DNA of 53,146 bases from an uncultured Alphaproteobacteria bacterium (GTDB taxonomy: Bacteria; Pseudomonadota; Alphaproteobacteria; Rhizobiales; Pleomorphomonadaceae). Both the position numbers and the translations under genes were made by a program. The notes under the pieces are model-generated. The model saw only the letters and a list, made by a program, of their open reading frames with translations, was not told the DNA's origin and searched no databases. Shown piece after piece: positions 27,828 through 35,809 of the stretch (positions are counted from its first letter, which is position 1; every line of letters begins with the position of its first letter). The stretch lies in contig CALCDT010000381.1 of the NCBI GenBank assembly GCA_937900425.1, positions 1-53,146 of the forward strand. Direction: 5' to 3'.

Positions 27828-28444
27828 TGGCGGAGGGGCTCCCCGATGGCCTTCACCCGGTTCCGCCGGGCAAGCAGGCCACCATCGTCACCTATCTGGA
27901 GATGACGGCGCCGCCGGTGCTTCTCCGCCGCCCGGCGCCGGACGGGGTCACCCTCGCGCGGCACGTCGACATAGACGTCTACGCATACCGGGCGCTGTTC
28001 CTGCGGATCGGCGGCGACCTGCTGTGGTGGTCGCGCCTCGCCATGGATGACGGGCAGCTGCGCTCGATCCTCACCGACCCCGATGTGGTGGTCTCGGTGC
28101 TGGAACGGGACGGCGAGGCGGTGGGGCTGATCGAGTTCGATCACCGCGCCGGCGCCGACGTCGAACTCGCCTTCTTCGGTCTGGTGCCGGGCGTGATCGG
28201 CGGCGGCCTCGGCCGCTGGATGATGACGGAGGGGCTCGCCGGCGCCTGGGCGCGGCCGGCGACGCGGCGCGTCTTCGTCCACACCTGCCATTTCGATTCG
28301 CCGGCGGCGCTGCCCTTCTACCTGCGCAGCGGATTCTCGGCCTATCGCACCGTCGTCGAAGTTTCCGACGATCCCCGTCTCGTCGGCCTGCTGCCGCGCG
28401 AGGCGGCGCCGCAGGTGCCGGTGATCGCGGCGGGCGAGGGCTGA
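27827..28444 (+). CDS. GNAT-family N-acetyltransferase
   Basis: This 205-residue protein shows the GNAT core: a beta strand ELAFFGLVPGVIGGGLGRWMM with the acetyl-CoA loop (V.GGGLGR), followed by VHTCHFDSPAALPFYLRSGF, the usual motif near the C-terminal half. The acceptor is unknown. Its start shares a base with the NUDIX stop. Confidence 0.86.
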   Translation: MAEGLPDGLHPVPPGKQATIVTYLEMTAPPVLLRRPAPDGVTLARHVDIDVYAYRALFLRIGGDLLWWSRLAMDDGQLRSILTDPDVVVSVLERDGEAVGLIEFDHRAGADVELAFFGLVPGVIGGGLGRWMMTEGLAGAWARPATRRVFVHTCHFDSPAALPFYLRSGFSAYRTVVEVSDDPRLVGLLPREAAPQVPVIAAGEG

Positions 28445-28505
28445 GCGTTCCGGCGTCCACCCGCGATCCGGTTCCGGAGGCCCCGGTCCTTCCGGTCGCC
28501 GCGGG

Positions 28506-28988
28506 TCAGTCCCGCCCCGATTTCCGAACGAGTCCGTGCTCGACGGCGGCGGCGCCGGCGATGCGCTCAAGCAACTGTCCGGCGATGGCGGCGGCGAGGG
28601 TGGAGACGGCGTAGGCCCAAAGACCCCATTCGCTGGCTGCGCGGGCGAAGCCGCTGGTCTTGGCCGCGAAGATCACCAGCGCCACCAGCAGCACGTCCAT
28701 CATCGACCAGCGCCCGAGGGCGTGGAGATGCCGGGCGAGCGCCGGCGCCGCGCCGAGGCCGGCGAGGTGGAGCGCGGCGAGCTTCACCACCGGAAAGGCG
28801 ACGGAGACGAGGCCGACGACGGCGGCGAGCAGCCGGTCGCCGCCGATCCACAGCCCTGCGATCACGCCGAGCAGCGACGGGGTCTGCGTGAAGAAATAGA
28901 GCCGGTCGAGCGCGATCAGCGGCAGCGTCAGGCCGAGGGGCAGGGCGAGGGTCGCGAGCAGCAGAAAGAGGGCGAAGGCGATGCGCAA
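28506..28988 (-). CDS. Paraquat-inducible protein A (PqiA)-like membrane protein
   Basis: This 160-residue protein has four hydrophobic segments and the PqiA-domain signatures FPVVKLAALHL and LGRWSMMDVLLVALVI. PqiA-like proteins work in envelope lipid homeostasis; this is a single-domain version. No ATG gives a sensible N-terminus. A TTG at 28988 begins MRIAFALFLLLATL and has GGAG a few bases upstream, so I use it. The frame is open further upstream, but that part is low complexity. It converges on the GNAT gene. Confidence 0.72.
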   Translation of the reverse strand: MRIAFALFLLLATLALPLGLTLPLIALDRLYFFTQTPSLLGVIAGLWIGGDRLLAAVVGLVSVAFPVVKLAALHLAGLGAAPALARHLHALGRWSMMDVLLVALVIFAAKTSGFARAASEWGLWAYAVSTLAAAIAGQLLERIAGAAAVEHGLVRKSGRD

Positions 28989-29209
28989 GGGGGGCTCCGG
29001 CGGCTCGTCGCGGACGACGCCTCCCCGGTCCGCGACGCGCTCGGGGGAAACGGCCGCGGCGGCGGAGGGCGAGGACCGTCGATAGCACGACACGCGGCCC
29101 CGCGCCGCATCGCGAGCTGGCGCGGGCCGTCCATTGTGGCCGTGGCGGGGGCGCGGAGAGGGGCCGCGAGAACGAGCGCCGCGCCCGGCGCTTTGCGCGG
29201 CGGGCGATA

Positions 29210-29237
29210 TTGACATTCGGCGCTTTTCGACTAGTTT
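29210..29237 (+). promoter_or_regulatory. Sigma-70-type promoter of rpmG
   Basis: A perfect TTGACA (29210–29215) is followed after 16 bases by TAGTTT (29232–29237). Transcription would start near 29244, about 73 bases before rpmG. The rest of the interval 28989–29316 holds no recognised gene. Confidence 0.7.
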
Positions 29238-29316
29238 GCGCGCCAATCTGCAGCCCTACCCGGGCGGCACCGGCCATGCTGGCCGATCTCCTCGCAATCA
29301 GAAGGACCGAGGCGCC

Positions 29317-29484
29317 ATGGCCAAGGCGACGACCATCAAGATCAAGCTTCTCTCGACCGCCGACACCGGCTTCTTCTACGTCACGAAGAAGAACTCGCGC
29401 ACCATGACCGACAAGATGGTCATGAAGAAGTACGACCCGATCGCGCGCAAGCACGTCGAGTTCAAGGAAGCCAAGATCAAGTGA
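29317..29484 (+). CDS. rpmG: 50S ribosomal protein L33
   Basis: This 55-residue basic protein is a standard L33 (MAKATTIKIKLLSTADTGF, then KKNSRTMTDKMVMKKYDP). It is of the zinc-free type: no CxxC pairs are present. It has its own promoter and terminator, so it is a monocistronic unit. Confidence 0.97.
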   Translation: MAKATTIKIKLLSTADTGFFYVTKKNSRTMTDKMVMKKYDPIARKHVEFKEAKIK

Positions 29485-29518
29485 TCCGCCGCCTCCGGGC
29501 CGCGTGATCGACGACGAA

Positions 29519-29540
29519 AGGCGCCTCCGGGCGCCTTTTT
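29519..29540 (+). terminator. Rho-independent terminator after rpmG
   Basis: AGGCGCC (29519–29525) pairs perfectly with GGCGCCT (29530–29536) across a TCCG loop, and TTTTT follows. It lies 34 bases after the rpmG stop. Confidence 0.85.
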
Positions 29541-29927
29541 CTTTGGTGGCGCGGGGACGACAAGGCGCCCGGCGTGCGGGAGGCTGGCTGGGGATCGTCG
29601 ACGAGCGAGTCGCCCCCCGAAGGAGGCGGTGTCGTTTGCGGGGGGAAGAGGGAGGATGGTCGGCCGTGGGTCACTGAGGAGGCCACTCTATCCACGGCCG
29701 ACCAGCCGGCCCTTGCATATTCGGGAGATGCGGCGGACCCGAATACGCCAGGGTTGTTTGACGAGGGACCGGTTCGGGAGATCTTTCGTTCCGGCTTCCG
29801 TCGTCGTCTTGAGTTGACAATAGAACAACGGATTTTTAACGCCAATACCTGCGGGGGATGTCGCGCGTTCTATTCAAATTGTTCGTAAATTGTTAAGGTA
29901 AACAACCACTCCACGCCGCGAGACGGT
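29541..29927. other. Unassigned region between rpmG and the LysR gene
   Basis: No recognisable gene is present. The 3' part is AT-rich (about 29810–29910). It contains TTGACA near 29815 with TAACGC 17 bases on, a plausible plus-strand promoter that leads to nothing except the converging LysR stop. A 104-codon frame (29574–29888) has no family resemblance and looks incidental, but a small RNA or small protein cannot be excluded. Confidence 0.4.
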
Positions 29928-30878
29928 TCAGCCCTCTCCCCCGTGGAGGGGCACGTCCGGCAGGCGGCCGTCGGCCCGGGCTTCCTGCCGCAGCCAGTCG
30001 CAGAACAGGCGGGCCGGCTCGGTCAGTTCGGCCTCGGTCGGGTGGACGAGGTAGAAGGCCTTCTGTGAGGTGAGGGCGACGTCGATCGGGCGGACGAGGT
30101 CGCCACGGGCGATGAAATCCTCGGCGAGTCGCTGGCCGCAGAGAGCGATCCCCTCGCCGCGCAGGGCCGCCTGCAGCAGCACCAGATAGTTGTCGAAGGC
30201 GATGCCCTTGCTCTCGGGCGCGGCGGCGAGGTCGACGGAGCGAAAGAAGCTCTCCCAGGTCACCCAGTTCGCGTCGAAGGAGCCGAGGTGCAGCAGCGTC
30301 TCGCCGACGAGATCGGCCGGCGTGCGCAGCGGCCGGCGGCCTTCCAGATAGCGCGGCGAACACACCGGCCAGACCTCGTTGCCGAACAGCCGCTCGGCGC
30401 GAAGGCCCATCCAGTGGCCGAAACCGTATCGCACTGCAACATCGACGCCGGACGAGACGAGGTCGGAAATCTGCGCCGAGGCGAGCAGGCGCAGGTCGAT
30501 GTCCGGGTGCTCGACCCGGAATTTCGCCAGCCGCGCCACCAGCCAGTAGGAGGCGAAGCTGACCGAAGCCGCCACCGTCAGCTCCCGGGGCCGGCGCTGG
30601 CGGCGGCGGATGTCGGCGCTGGTCGAGGCGATGTATTCAAGACCCATCGTCACGGCGTGGCGCAGTCTTTCGCCCTGCTTGGTGAGCTGGATGCCGCGGG
30701 CCTGGCGGGTGAAGAGGGCGACGCCGAGGTCGGCCTCGAGGGTCTGGATCTGCCGGCTGACCGCGGCCTGGGTCAGGCCCATCTCGTTTGCGGCATGGGT
30801 GAAGTTGAGGTGACGGGCGGCGGCCTCGAAGATGACGAGGCTGTTGACCGGCGGCAGTGTGCGGCGCAGCGTAGGCAT
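29928..30878 (-). CDS. LysR-family regulator, GcvA-like
   Basis: This 316-residue regulator has the N-terminal winged helix (FEAAARHLNFTHAANEMGLTQAAVSRQIQTLE) and a type-2 periplasmic-binding-like effector domain with the GcvA-type SGVDVAVRYGFGHW and AFYLV stretches. It is divergent from mcl–mtkA–mtkB, 300 bases away, so it probably controls that cluster. QscR, the serine-cycle regulator of Methylobacterium, is also a LysR protein, but equivalence is not shown. Confidence 0.9.
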   Translation of the reverse strand: MPTLRRTLPPVNSLVIFEAAARHLNFTHAANEMGLTQAAVSRQIQTLEADLGVALFTRQARGIQLTKQGERLRHAVTMGLEYIASTSADIRRRQRRPRELTVAASVSFASYWLVARLAKFRVEHPDIDLRLLASAQISDLVSSGVDVAVRYGFGHWMGLRAERLFGNEVWPVCSPRYLEGRRPLRTPADLVGETLLHLGSFDANWVTWESFFRSVDLAAAPESKGIAFDNYLVLLQAALRGEGIALCGQRLAEDFIARGDLVRPIDVALTSQKAFYLVHPTEAELTEPARLFCDWLRQEARADGRLPDVPLHGGEG

Positions 30879-31178
30879 GACGAAAACTCATGGTATGTCA
30901 GATTTCCACGCCAATTCCGCGTGGATCGAACGGTCGCAGCATGGACGATGGTTTGCGGCTTGTCTCCCGCAAGCGCAAGGTTTTATCTGTCTCCTCGTCG
31001 GCGGCCTCCAGCGAAGCGGGTCATTCCTCCCAACGGCACCCGCTTCGATAGCCATGAGCCGGCCTCGGGTCTATTCCGCGAAACGTGCGTGACGTACGAA
31101 GGGATCCGCCCTCCCGGGGACCGGGAGGAGCCACGAGGCGAGGACGCGCGCCGCCGCGCAGAAGAGGGAATGAGATCG
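30879..31178. promoter_or_regulatory. Divergent control region lysR / mcl
   Basis: This 300-base interval lies between the outward-facing lysR and mcl genes and should contain both promoters and the LysR operator. A partly palindromic stretch near the lysR start (CATGACGAAAACTCATGG, 30877–30894) is a candidate half-operator. No T-N11-A site stands out enough to call. Confidence 0.45.
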
Positions 31179-32132
31179 ATGAGCTTCACCCAGTACAAGC
31201 CCGTGGCCACCCGGCTGCAGCGTTCCGAGCTCGCCTGCCCGGGCTCCAACCCGTCGATGATCGACAAGGCCGCCGCCTCCAAGGCCGACTTCGTCTTCCT
31301 CGACCTCGAGGATGCCGTCGCGCCCAACGACAAGGAGCAGGCGCGCAAGAACATCATCGAGGCGCTGAACGACATCGACTGGAAGGCCAAGGGCAAGACG
31401 GTTTCGGTGCGGATCAACGGCCTCGACACCCACTACATGTACCGGGACGTCGTCGACGTCGTCGAGCAGGCCGGCGCCAGGCTCGACACCATCCTGATCC
31501 CCAAGGTCGGCACGCCGCACGACGTCTACATGGTCGAGGCCATGGTGACGCAGATCGAGGAGGCCAAGAAGCTTCCGAACAGGATCGGCCTCGAGGCGCT
31601 GATCGAGACCGCGATCGGCATGGCCAACGTCGAGGACATCGCCCGCCAGCACTACACCTCCCGCCTCGAGGCCCTGCATTTCGGCGTCGCCGACTTCGCC
31701 GCCTCGCGCCGCTCGCGCACCGTCGTCATCGGCGGCCTCAACCCCGACTATCCGGGCGACCAGTGGCACGCCGCGATCGACCGCATGGTCACCGCCTGCC
31801 GCGCCTTCGGCCTGCGCGCCATCGACGGGCCCTTCGGTGACTTCAACGATCCGGACGCCTACATCGCCGCCTGCAAGCGCGCCGCGGTGCTCGGCTGCGA
31901 GGGCAAGTGGGCGATCCATCCGAGCCAGATCGAGATGGCCAACGACATGTTCTCGCCGCCGCCGGCCGAGGTCGACCGCGCCCGCCGCATCCTCGTCGCC
32001 CTCGACGAGGCCGCCGCCCAGGGCAAGGGCGCGGCCTCGCTCGACGGCCGCATGATCGACGCCGCCTCGGCCCGGATGGCGCAGAACGTCGTCTCGGTCG
32101 CCGATACCATCGCGGCGAAGTCGGCTGCGTGA
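31179..32132 (+). CDS. mcl: L-malyl-CoA / beta-methylmalyl-CoA lyase
   Basis: This 317-residue CitE-like lyase carries the Mcl signatures LACPGSNPSMIDKAAAS, VFLDLEDAVAPNDKEQARKN, INGLDTHYMYRDV, IETAIGMANVE, DGPFGDFNDPDAY and GKWAIHPSQI. It cleaves malyl-CoA to acetyl-CoA and glyoxylate in the serine cycle, or acts in the ethylmalonyl-CoA pathway. The ATG at 31179 lies 9 bases after AAGAGGGA; an ATG at 31170 is too close to that site. With mtkA and mtkB downstream it forms a malate-to-acetyl-CoA-plus-glyoxylate module. Confidence 0.93.
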   Translation: MSFTQYKPVATRLQRSELACPGSNPSMIDKAAASKADFVFLDLEDAVAPNDKEQARKNIIEALNDIDWKAKGKTVSVRINGLDTHYMYRDVVDVVEQAGARLDTILIPKVGTPHDVYMVEAMVTQIEEAKKLPNRIGLEALIETAIGMANVEDIARQHYTSRLEALHFGVADFAASRRSRTVVIGGLNPDYPGDQWHAAIDRMVTACRAFGLRAIDGPFGDFNDPDAYIAACKRAAVLGCEGKWAIHPSQIEMANDMFSPPPAEVDRARRILVALDEAAAQGKGAASLDGRMIDAASARMAQNVVSVADTIAAKSAA

Positions 32133-32181
32133 GGACGGCGCCGGTTCGGCGGTGCCGGACTGCCTTCCTCCGCCCCTTCCA

Positions 32182-32323
32182 CCGTCATTCCCGCGAAAGC
32201 GGGGATCCAGCGGGCGGCAAGGGAAAGGCCGGAGAGGGCGTCCCGACGGCGCGGCGGCGGCCACCGTCCCTCGAAGGCGGTCCCGCGCGGAGGGCTGGAT
32301 CCCCGCTTTCGCGGGGATGACGG
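32182..32323. repeat. Inverted-repeat intergenic element (29-base arms)
   Basis: The arms at 32182–32210 (CCGTCATTCCCGCGAAAGCG…) and 32295–32323 are reverse complements with one mismatch in 29. Each arm also contains its own CCCGC-GAAA-GCGGG hairpin. This CGTCATTCCCGCGAAAGCGGG motif is a common dispersed repeat of Alphaproteobacteria. It lies between mcl and mtkA and may separate their transcripts or stabilise the mcl message. Confidence 0.75.
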
Positions 32324-32350
32324 CGGAGAGGTGGGAGGGGGGCGTCCCTT

Positions 32351-32439
32351 GCCGCCGCCGGCGGACGTAACCGATGGCGGAGATGTGCGGGGCGGTTCGT
32401 CGCTCGCCGCCGCCGGCAGACGTAACGGACGGCGGAGAG
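32351..32439. repeat. Short direct repeat in the mcl–mtkA gap
   Basis: Two 34-base units (32351–32384 and 32406–32439) share GCCGCCGCCGGC(G/A)GACGTAAC and a GGCGGAGA tail. A partial third tail lies just upstream (GACGGCGGAGAG near 32319). Together with the inverted repeat this fills most of the 449-base gap. No gene is seen in the gap. Confidence 0.6.
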
Positions 32440-32581
32440 GCGGCAGGGTTCGTCCTCTCCGCCGCCGACACGACCGGCGAGCGGCGCCTCCCGGTCCACC
32501 GGGAGGAAGGGGACGTCCTTCCTCCGACCGCCCCGTCGAGCCGGGCGCCCCGAAAGAAGATCCCCTCGACAGGAGGAAACC

Positions 32582-33760
32582 ATGGACATTCACGAATACC
32601 AGGCCAAGGAGATCCTGGCCAAGTTCGGCGTGCCGATCCCGCGCGGCGGGCTCGCCTACAGTCCAGAACAGGCGGCCTACCGGGCGCGCGAGATCGGCGG
32701 CAGCGTCTGGGTCGTGAAGGCCCAGGTCCACACCGGCGGCCGCGGCAAGGCCGGCGGCGTCAAGGTCTGCAAGGGCGAGCACGAGGTCGAGGCCGCCGCG
32801 GAGGGCATGCTCGGCCGACGCCTCGTCACCAACCAGACCGGCCCGGCCGGCAAGGGCATCTTCCGTCTCTACGTCGAGGCCGGCTGCAAGATCGACCGTG
32901 AGCTCTATCTCGGCTTCGTGCTCGACCGGAAGTCCGAGCGGGTCATGGTCGCGGCCTCGGCCGAGGGCGGCATGGACATCGAGGAGATCGCCGAGAAGCG
33001 ACCCGAGAGCCTGATCCGCGTCGCGGTCGAGCCGGCCGTCGGCATGCAGGCCTTCCAGGCCCGGGAGCTCGCCTTCGCCCTCGGCCTCGGGCCGGAGGTG
33101 CTGTCGGAGGCGGTGACGACCATCCTCGGCTGCTACCGCGCCTTCCGCGACAACGACGCCACCATGCTGGAGATCAACCCGCTTGTGCTGACCGCCGAGG
33201 GCCACCTGCTGGCGCTCGACGCCAAGATGAGCTTCGACGACAACGCGCTGTTCCGCCATCCGCACATCGCCGAACTGCGCGACAAGAGCCAGGAGGACCC
33301 GCGCGAGACTCAGGCGGCCGACCGCGGCCTCTCCTACGTCGGCCTCGAGGGCGACGTCGGCTGCATCGTCAACGGCGCCGGCCTCGCCATGGCGACCATG
33401 GACATGATCAAGCTCGCAGGCGGCGAGCCGGCCAACTTCCTCGACATCGGCGGCGGCGCGACGCCCGAGCGCGTCGCCAAGGCCTTCCGCCTCGTGACGC
33501 AGGACCAGAACGTCAAGGCGGTGCTGGTCAACATCTTCGCCGGTATCAACCGCTGCGACTGGGTCGCCCAGGGCGTGGTCAAGGCGGTGGAGATGGCCGG
33601 GCTCGACCGGCCGCTGGTCGTTCGCCTCGCCGGCACCAACCAGGAGGAGGGCCGCCGCATCATCGAGGAGAGCGGCCTGCCGGTGATCACCGCCTCCACT
33701 CTCGCCGAGGCCGCCGAGAAATCGGTCGCGGCCGCGAGATCCTTCAAGCCGGGAGCGTGA
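32582..33760 (+). CDS. mtkA: Malate–CoA ligase (malate thiokinase) beta subunit
   Basis: This 392-residue protein is the ATP-grasp subunit of the SucC/MtkA family. It starts MDIHEYQAKEILAKFGV and has VKAQVHTGGRGKAGGVK, LEINPLV, DAKMSFDDNALFRHP, GCIVNGAGLAMATMDMIK and LVNIFAGINRCDWVA. Resemblance to Methylobacterium MtkA, together with the mcl neighbour, favours malate over succinate as substrate. It makes malyl-CoA from malate, CoA and ATP. A near-perfect AGGAGGAAA precedes the ATG, suggesting strong translation. Confidence 0.9.
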   Translation: MDIHEYQAKEILAKFGVPIPRGGLAYSPEQAAYRAREIGGSVWVVKAQVHTGGRGKAGGVKVCKGEHEVEAAAEGMLGRRLVTNQTGPAGKGIFRLYVEAGCKIDRELYLGFVLDRKSERVMVAASAEGGMDIEEIAEKRPESLIRVAVEPAVGMQAFQARELAFALGLGPEVLSEAVTTILGCYRAFRDNDATMLEINPLVLTAEGHLLALDAKMSFDDNALFRHPHIAELRDKSQEDPRETQAADRGLSYVGLEGDVGCIVNGAGLAMATMDMIKLAGGEPANFLDIGGGATPERVAKAFRLVTQDQNVKAVLVNIFAGINRCDWVAQGVVKAVEMAGLDRPLVVRLAGTNQEEGRRIIEESGLPVITASTLAEAAEKSVAAARSFKPGA

Positions 33761-33765
33761 CGACC

Positions 33766-34650
33766 ATGTCGATCCTCATCAACAAGACCACGCCGGTGCT
33801 CGTGCAGGGCATCACCGGCAAGATCGGCGGCTTCCACGCCGAGGACATGATCAAATACGGCACGCCCGTCGTCGGCGGCGTCACCCCGGGCAAGGGCGGC
33901 ACCACCGCCTTCGGCGTGCCGGTGTTCAACACCATGAAGGAAGCGGTGGAGAAGACCGGCGCCACCGTCTCCATCGTCTTCGTGCCACCGCCCTATGCGG
34001 CCGATTCGATCATGGAAGCGGCCGACGCCGGGGTGAAGGTCGCCGTCTGCATCACCGACGGCATCCCGGCCCAGGACATGATGCGGGTGAAGCGATACAT
34101 GCGCCGCTACAAGGCGGAGAACCGGATGCGGCTGTTCGGGCCGAATTGCGCCGGCCTCATCACCCCGGGCGAGGCGCTGGTCGGCATCATGCCGGGCCAC
34201 ATCTACAAGCAGGGCCGCGTCGGCATCGTCGGCCGCTCCGGCACCCTCGGCTACGAGGCCGCCTCGCAGCTGAAGGAGATCGGCATCGGCGTCTCGACCT
34301 CGGTCGGCATCGGCGGCGACCCGATCAACGGTTCGTCCTTCAAGGACGTCATGGAACTCTTCAACGAGGACCCGGACACCGACGCGGTGATCATGATCGG
34401 CGAGATCGGCGGGCCGCAGGAGGTCGAGGCCGGTGAATACATCGCCGCCCACATGAAGAAGCCGGTCTGCGCCTACATCGCCGGCCTCTCGGCGCCGAAG
34501 GGTCGCAAGATGGGCCACGCCGGCGCCATCGTTTCCTCGGTCGGCGAGAGCGCGGCCGAGAAGGTCGAGATCCTGCGCGGCCACGGCGTCACCATCGTGC
34601 CGACGCCGGCCGAATTCGGCCCGACGGTGAAGAAGCTGCTGGCGGCCTGA
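33766..34650 (+). CDS. mtkB: Malate–CoA ligase (malate thiokinase) alpha subunit
   Basis: This 294-residue CoA-binding subunit has the SucD/MtkB features: VLVQGITGKIGGFHAEDMI, GGVTPGKGG, FGPNCAGLITPGE, GRSGTLGYEAASQL, and the phosphohistidine loop KMGHAGAIVSS. It pairs with MtkA. The ATG at 33766 is preferred, with GGGAG upstream; a GTG at 33757 overlaps the mtkA stop and is possible. Confidence 0.9.
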   Translation: MSILINKTTPVLVQGITGKIGGFHAEDMIKYGTPVVGGVTPGKGGTTAFGVPVFNTMKEAVEKTGATVSIVFVPPPYAADSIMEAADAGVKVAVCITDGIPAQDMMRVKRYMRRYKAENRMRLFGPNCAGLITPGEALVGIMPGHIYKQGRVGIVGRSGTLGYEAASQLKEIGIGVSTSVGIGGDPINGSSFKDVMELFNEDPDTDAVIMIGEIGGPQEVEAGEYIAAHMKKPVCAYIAGLSAPKGRKMGHAGAIVSSVGESAAEKVEILRGHGVTIVPTPAEFGPTVKKLLAA

Positions 34651-34683
34651 GGCCGTCCGTCGCTCGCAGGCTCGGTAACGGTC

Positions 34684-34714
34684 AGCCCCGTCCGGACATC
34701 CTCCGGGCGGGGCT
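34684..34714 (+). terminator. Probable terminator after mtkB
   Basis: AGCCCCG-TCCGGA (34684–34696) pairs with TCCGGG-CGGGGCT (34702–34714) with one mismatch. The run of T after it is poor (TCGTC), so efficiency is uncertain. Confidence 0.6.
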
Positions 34715-34819
34715 TCGTCATGAAGACGCAACGGAGTGGATCCATTCCAATCTGGTGGCGGCGCGGGCGACCATGCTACAGCTGCCGCAGCGCAGCAGGG
34801 ACAGAGCCCGGAGCCTCCC

Positions 34820-35389
34820 ATGACGATCCTGATCCTCGGTCTCCTCGTCTTCTTCGCCGTCCATTCCGTGCGGATCGTCGCCCCGGGCGTCCGCGAGAGC
34901 GTGATCGCGCGCCGCGGCGCCGGCGCCTGGCGCGGGATCTATTCGGTGATCTCGCTGGTCGGCCTCGTCCTCATCGTCTGGGGCTACGGCCTCGCCCGCC
35001 AGGACCCCGTCGTCGTCTACGATCCGCCCTACGCCCTGCGCCACCTCACCATGCTGCTGGTGCTGGTCGCCTTCGTCTTCCTCGCCGTCAGCCAGATGCC
35101 TGCGGGCAAGCTGAAGCCGATGCTGAAGCACCCGATGCTGGCCGGGCTCAAGCTCTGGGCGCTCGGCCACCTGCTCGTCAACGGCGATCTCGCCTCGATC
35201 CTGCTGTTCGGCAGCTTCCTCGTCTGGGCGGTGGTCGACCGCATCGCCGTCAAGCGCCGGCCGGGCGTCGTGCTGCCGACGCCGGGGCCGATCACCAACG
35301 ACATCGTCGCCGTGGTCGTCGGCGTCCTCGTCTACGGCCTGTTCGTGTGGAAGCTCCACATCTGGCTGATCGGCGTGCCGGTGATGTGA
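34820..35389 (+). CDS. NnrU-family membrane protein
   Basis: This 189-residue protein has about six hydrophobic segments and the NnrU motifs FFAVHSVRI, GYGLARQDPVVVYDPP, KHPMLAGLKLWALGHLLVNGD and the late LPTPGPITND stretch. NnrU-like proteins are linked to nitrite/nitric-oxide respiration in some species, but most homologues occur outside denitrification loci, as here. The ATG at 34820 begins the first membrane helix; CCCGGAG lies just before it. Confidence 0.88.
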   Translation: MTILILGLLVFFAVHSVRIVAPGVRESVIARRGAGAWRGIYSVISLVGLVLIVWGYGLARQDPVVVYDPPYALRHLTMLLVLVAFVFLAVSQMPAGKLKPMLKHPMLAGLKLWALGHLLVNGDLASILLFGSFLVWAVVDRIAVKRRPGVVLPTPGPITNDIVAVVVGVLVYGLFVWKLHIWLIGVPVM

Positions 35390-35809
35390 GGGAGGTGGCG
35401 GTGGCTTGTCGCTGCCGTCCGGCACGGCGAGCTCGGAGCACGTTGGCGAGTTCTGAGTTCTTCCGTCTTCACCGGCCTCGAGCCGGTGACCCATTGGCAT
35501 CACCGGTCGGAACCGCCTCCCCGAACGAAATCGAGAAACGTGTCCAACTCGGTGGGCCGGATGCTGCCGCTCCGCCATTGGGTCGCCGGGTCGAGCCCGG
35601 CGATGACGATCGAGGGAAATTGTGGTGGGGCGTCCGGGTCGGCAGGCTGCCCGAGTCTGCGACGGTGGGTGCATTGGACGAGGAGTCATCCCATTCGTTC
35701 GGTGACCTGATCGGTAGCAACCGGGCGCGGACCAAACAGCACGGTGGCCGTTCCGCCCGACCTATCCGCAGGCGCCTCGAAAAAAGCCTCCGAAGAAAGC
35801 CCCCGAAGC
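35390..35809. other. Gene-free interval between nnrU and the pyrC-like gene
   Basis: The two flanking genes converge across 420 bases. The only structure recognised is the inverted repeat at 35469–35603. The remaining sequence, up to the pyrC-like stop at 35810, has no credible open frame. Confidence 0.5.
35469..35603. repeat. Imperfect inverted-repeat element with 29-base arms
   Basis: The left arm (35469–35497, containing ACCGGCCTCGAGCCGGTGAC and CCATTGG) and right arm (35575–35603, containing CCATTGGGTCGCCGGGTCGA) are reverse complements at about 24 of 29 positions. Each arm is also internally palindromic. The right arm resembles the GGGTCGAGCCCGGCGATGAC dispersed repeats of Alphaproteobacteria. 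Confidence 0.6.

Noticed and set aside
29574..29888. A possible 104-residue protein after rpmG
   Set aside because: No ribosome-binding site, family motif or codon pattern like its neighbours; kept only as an unassigned interval.
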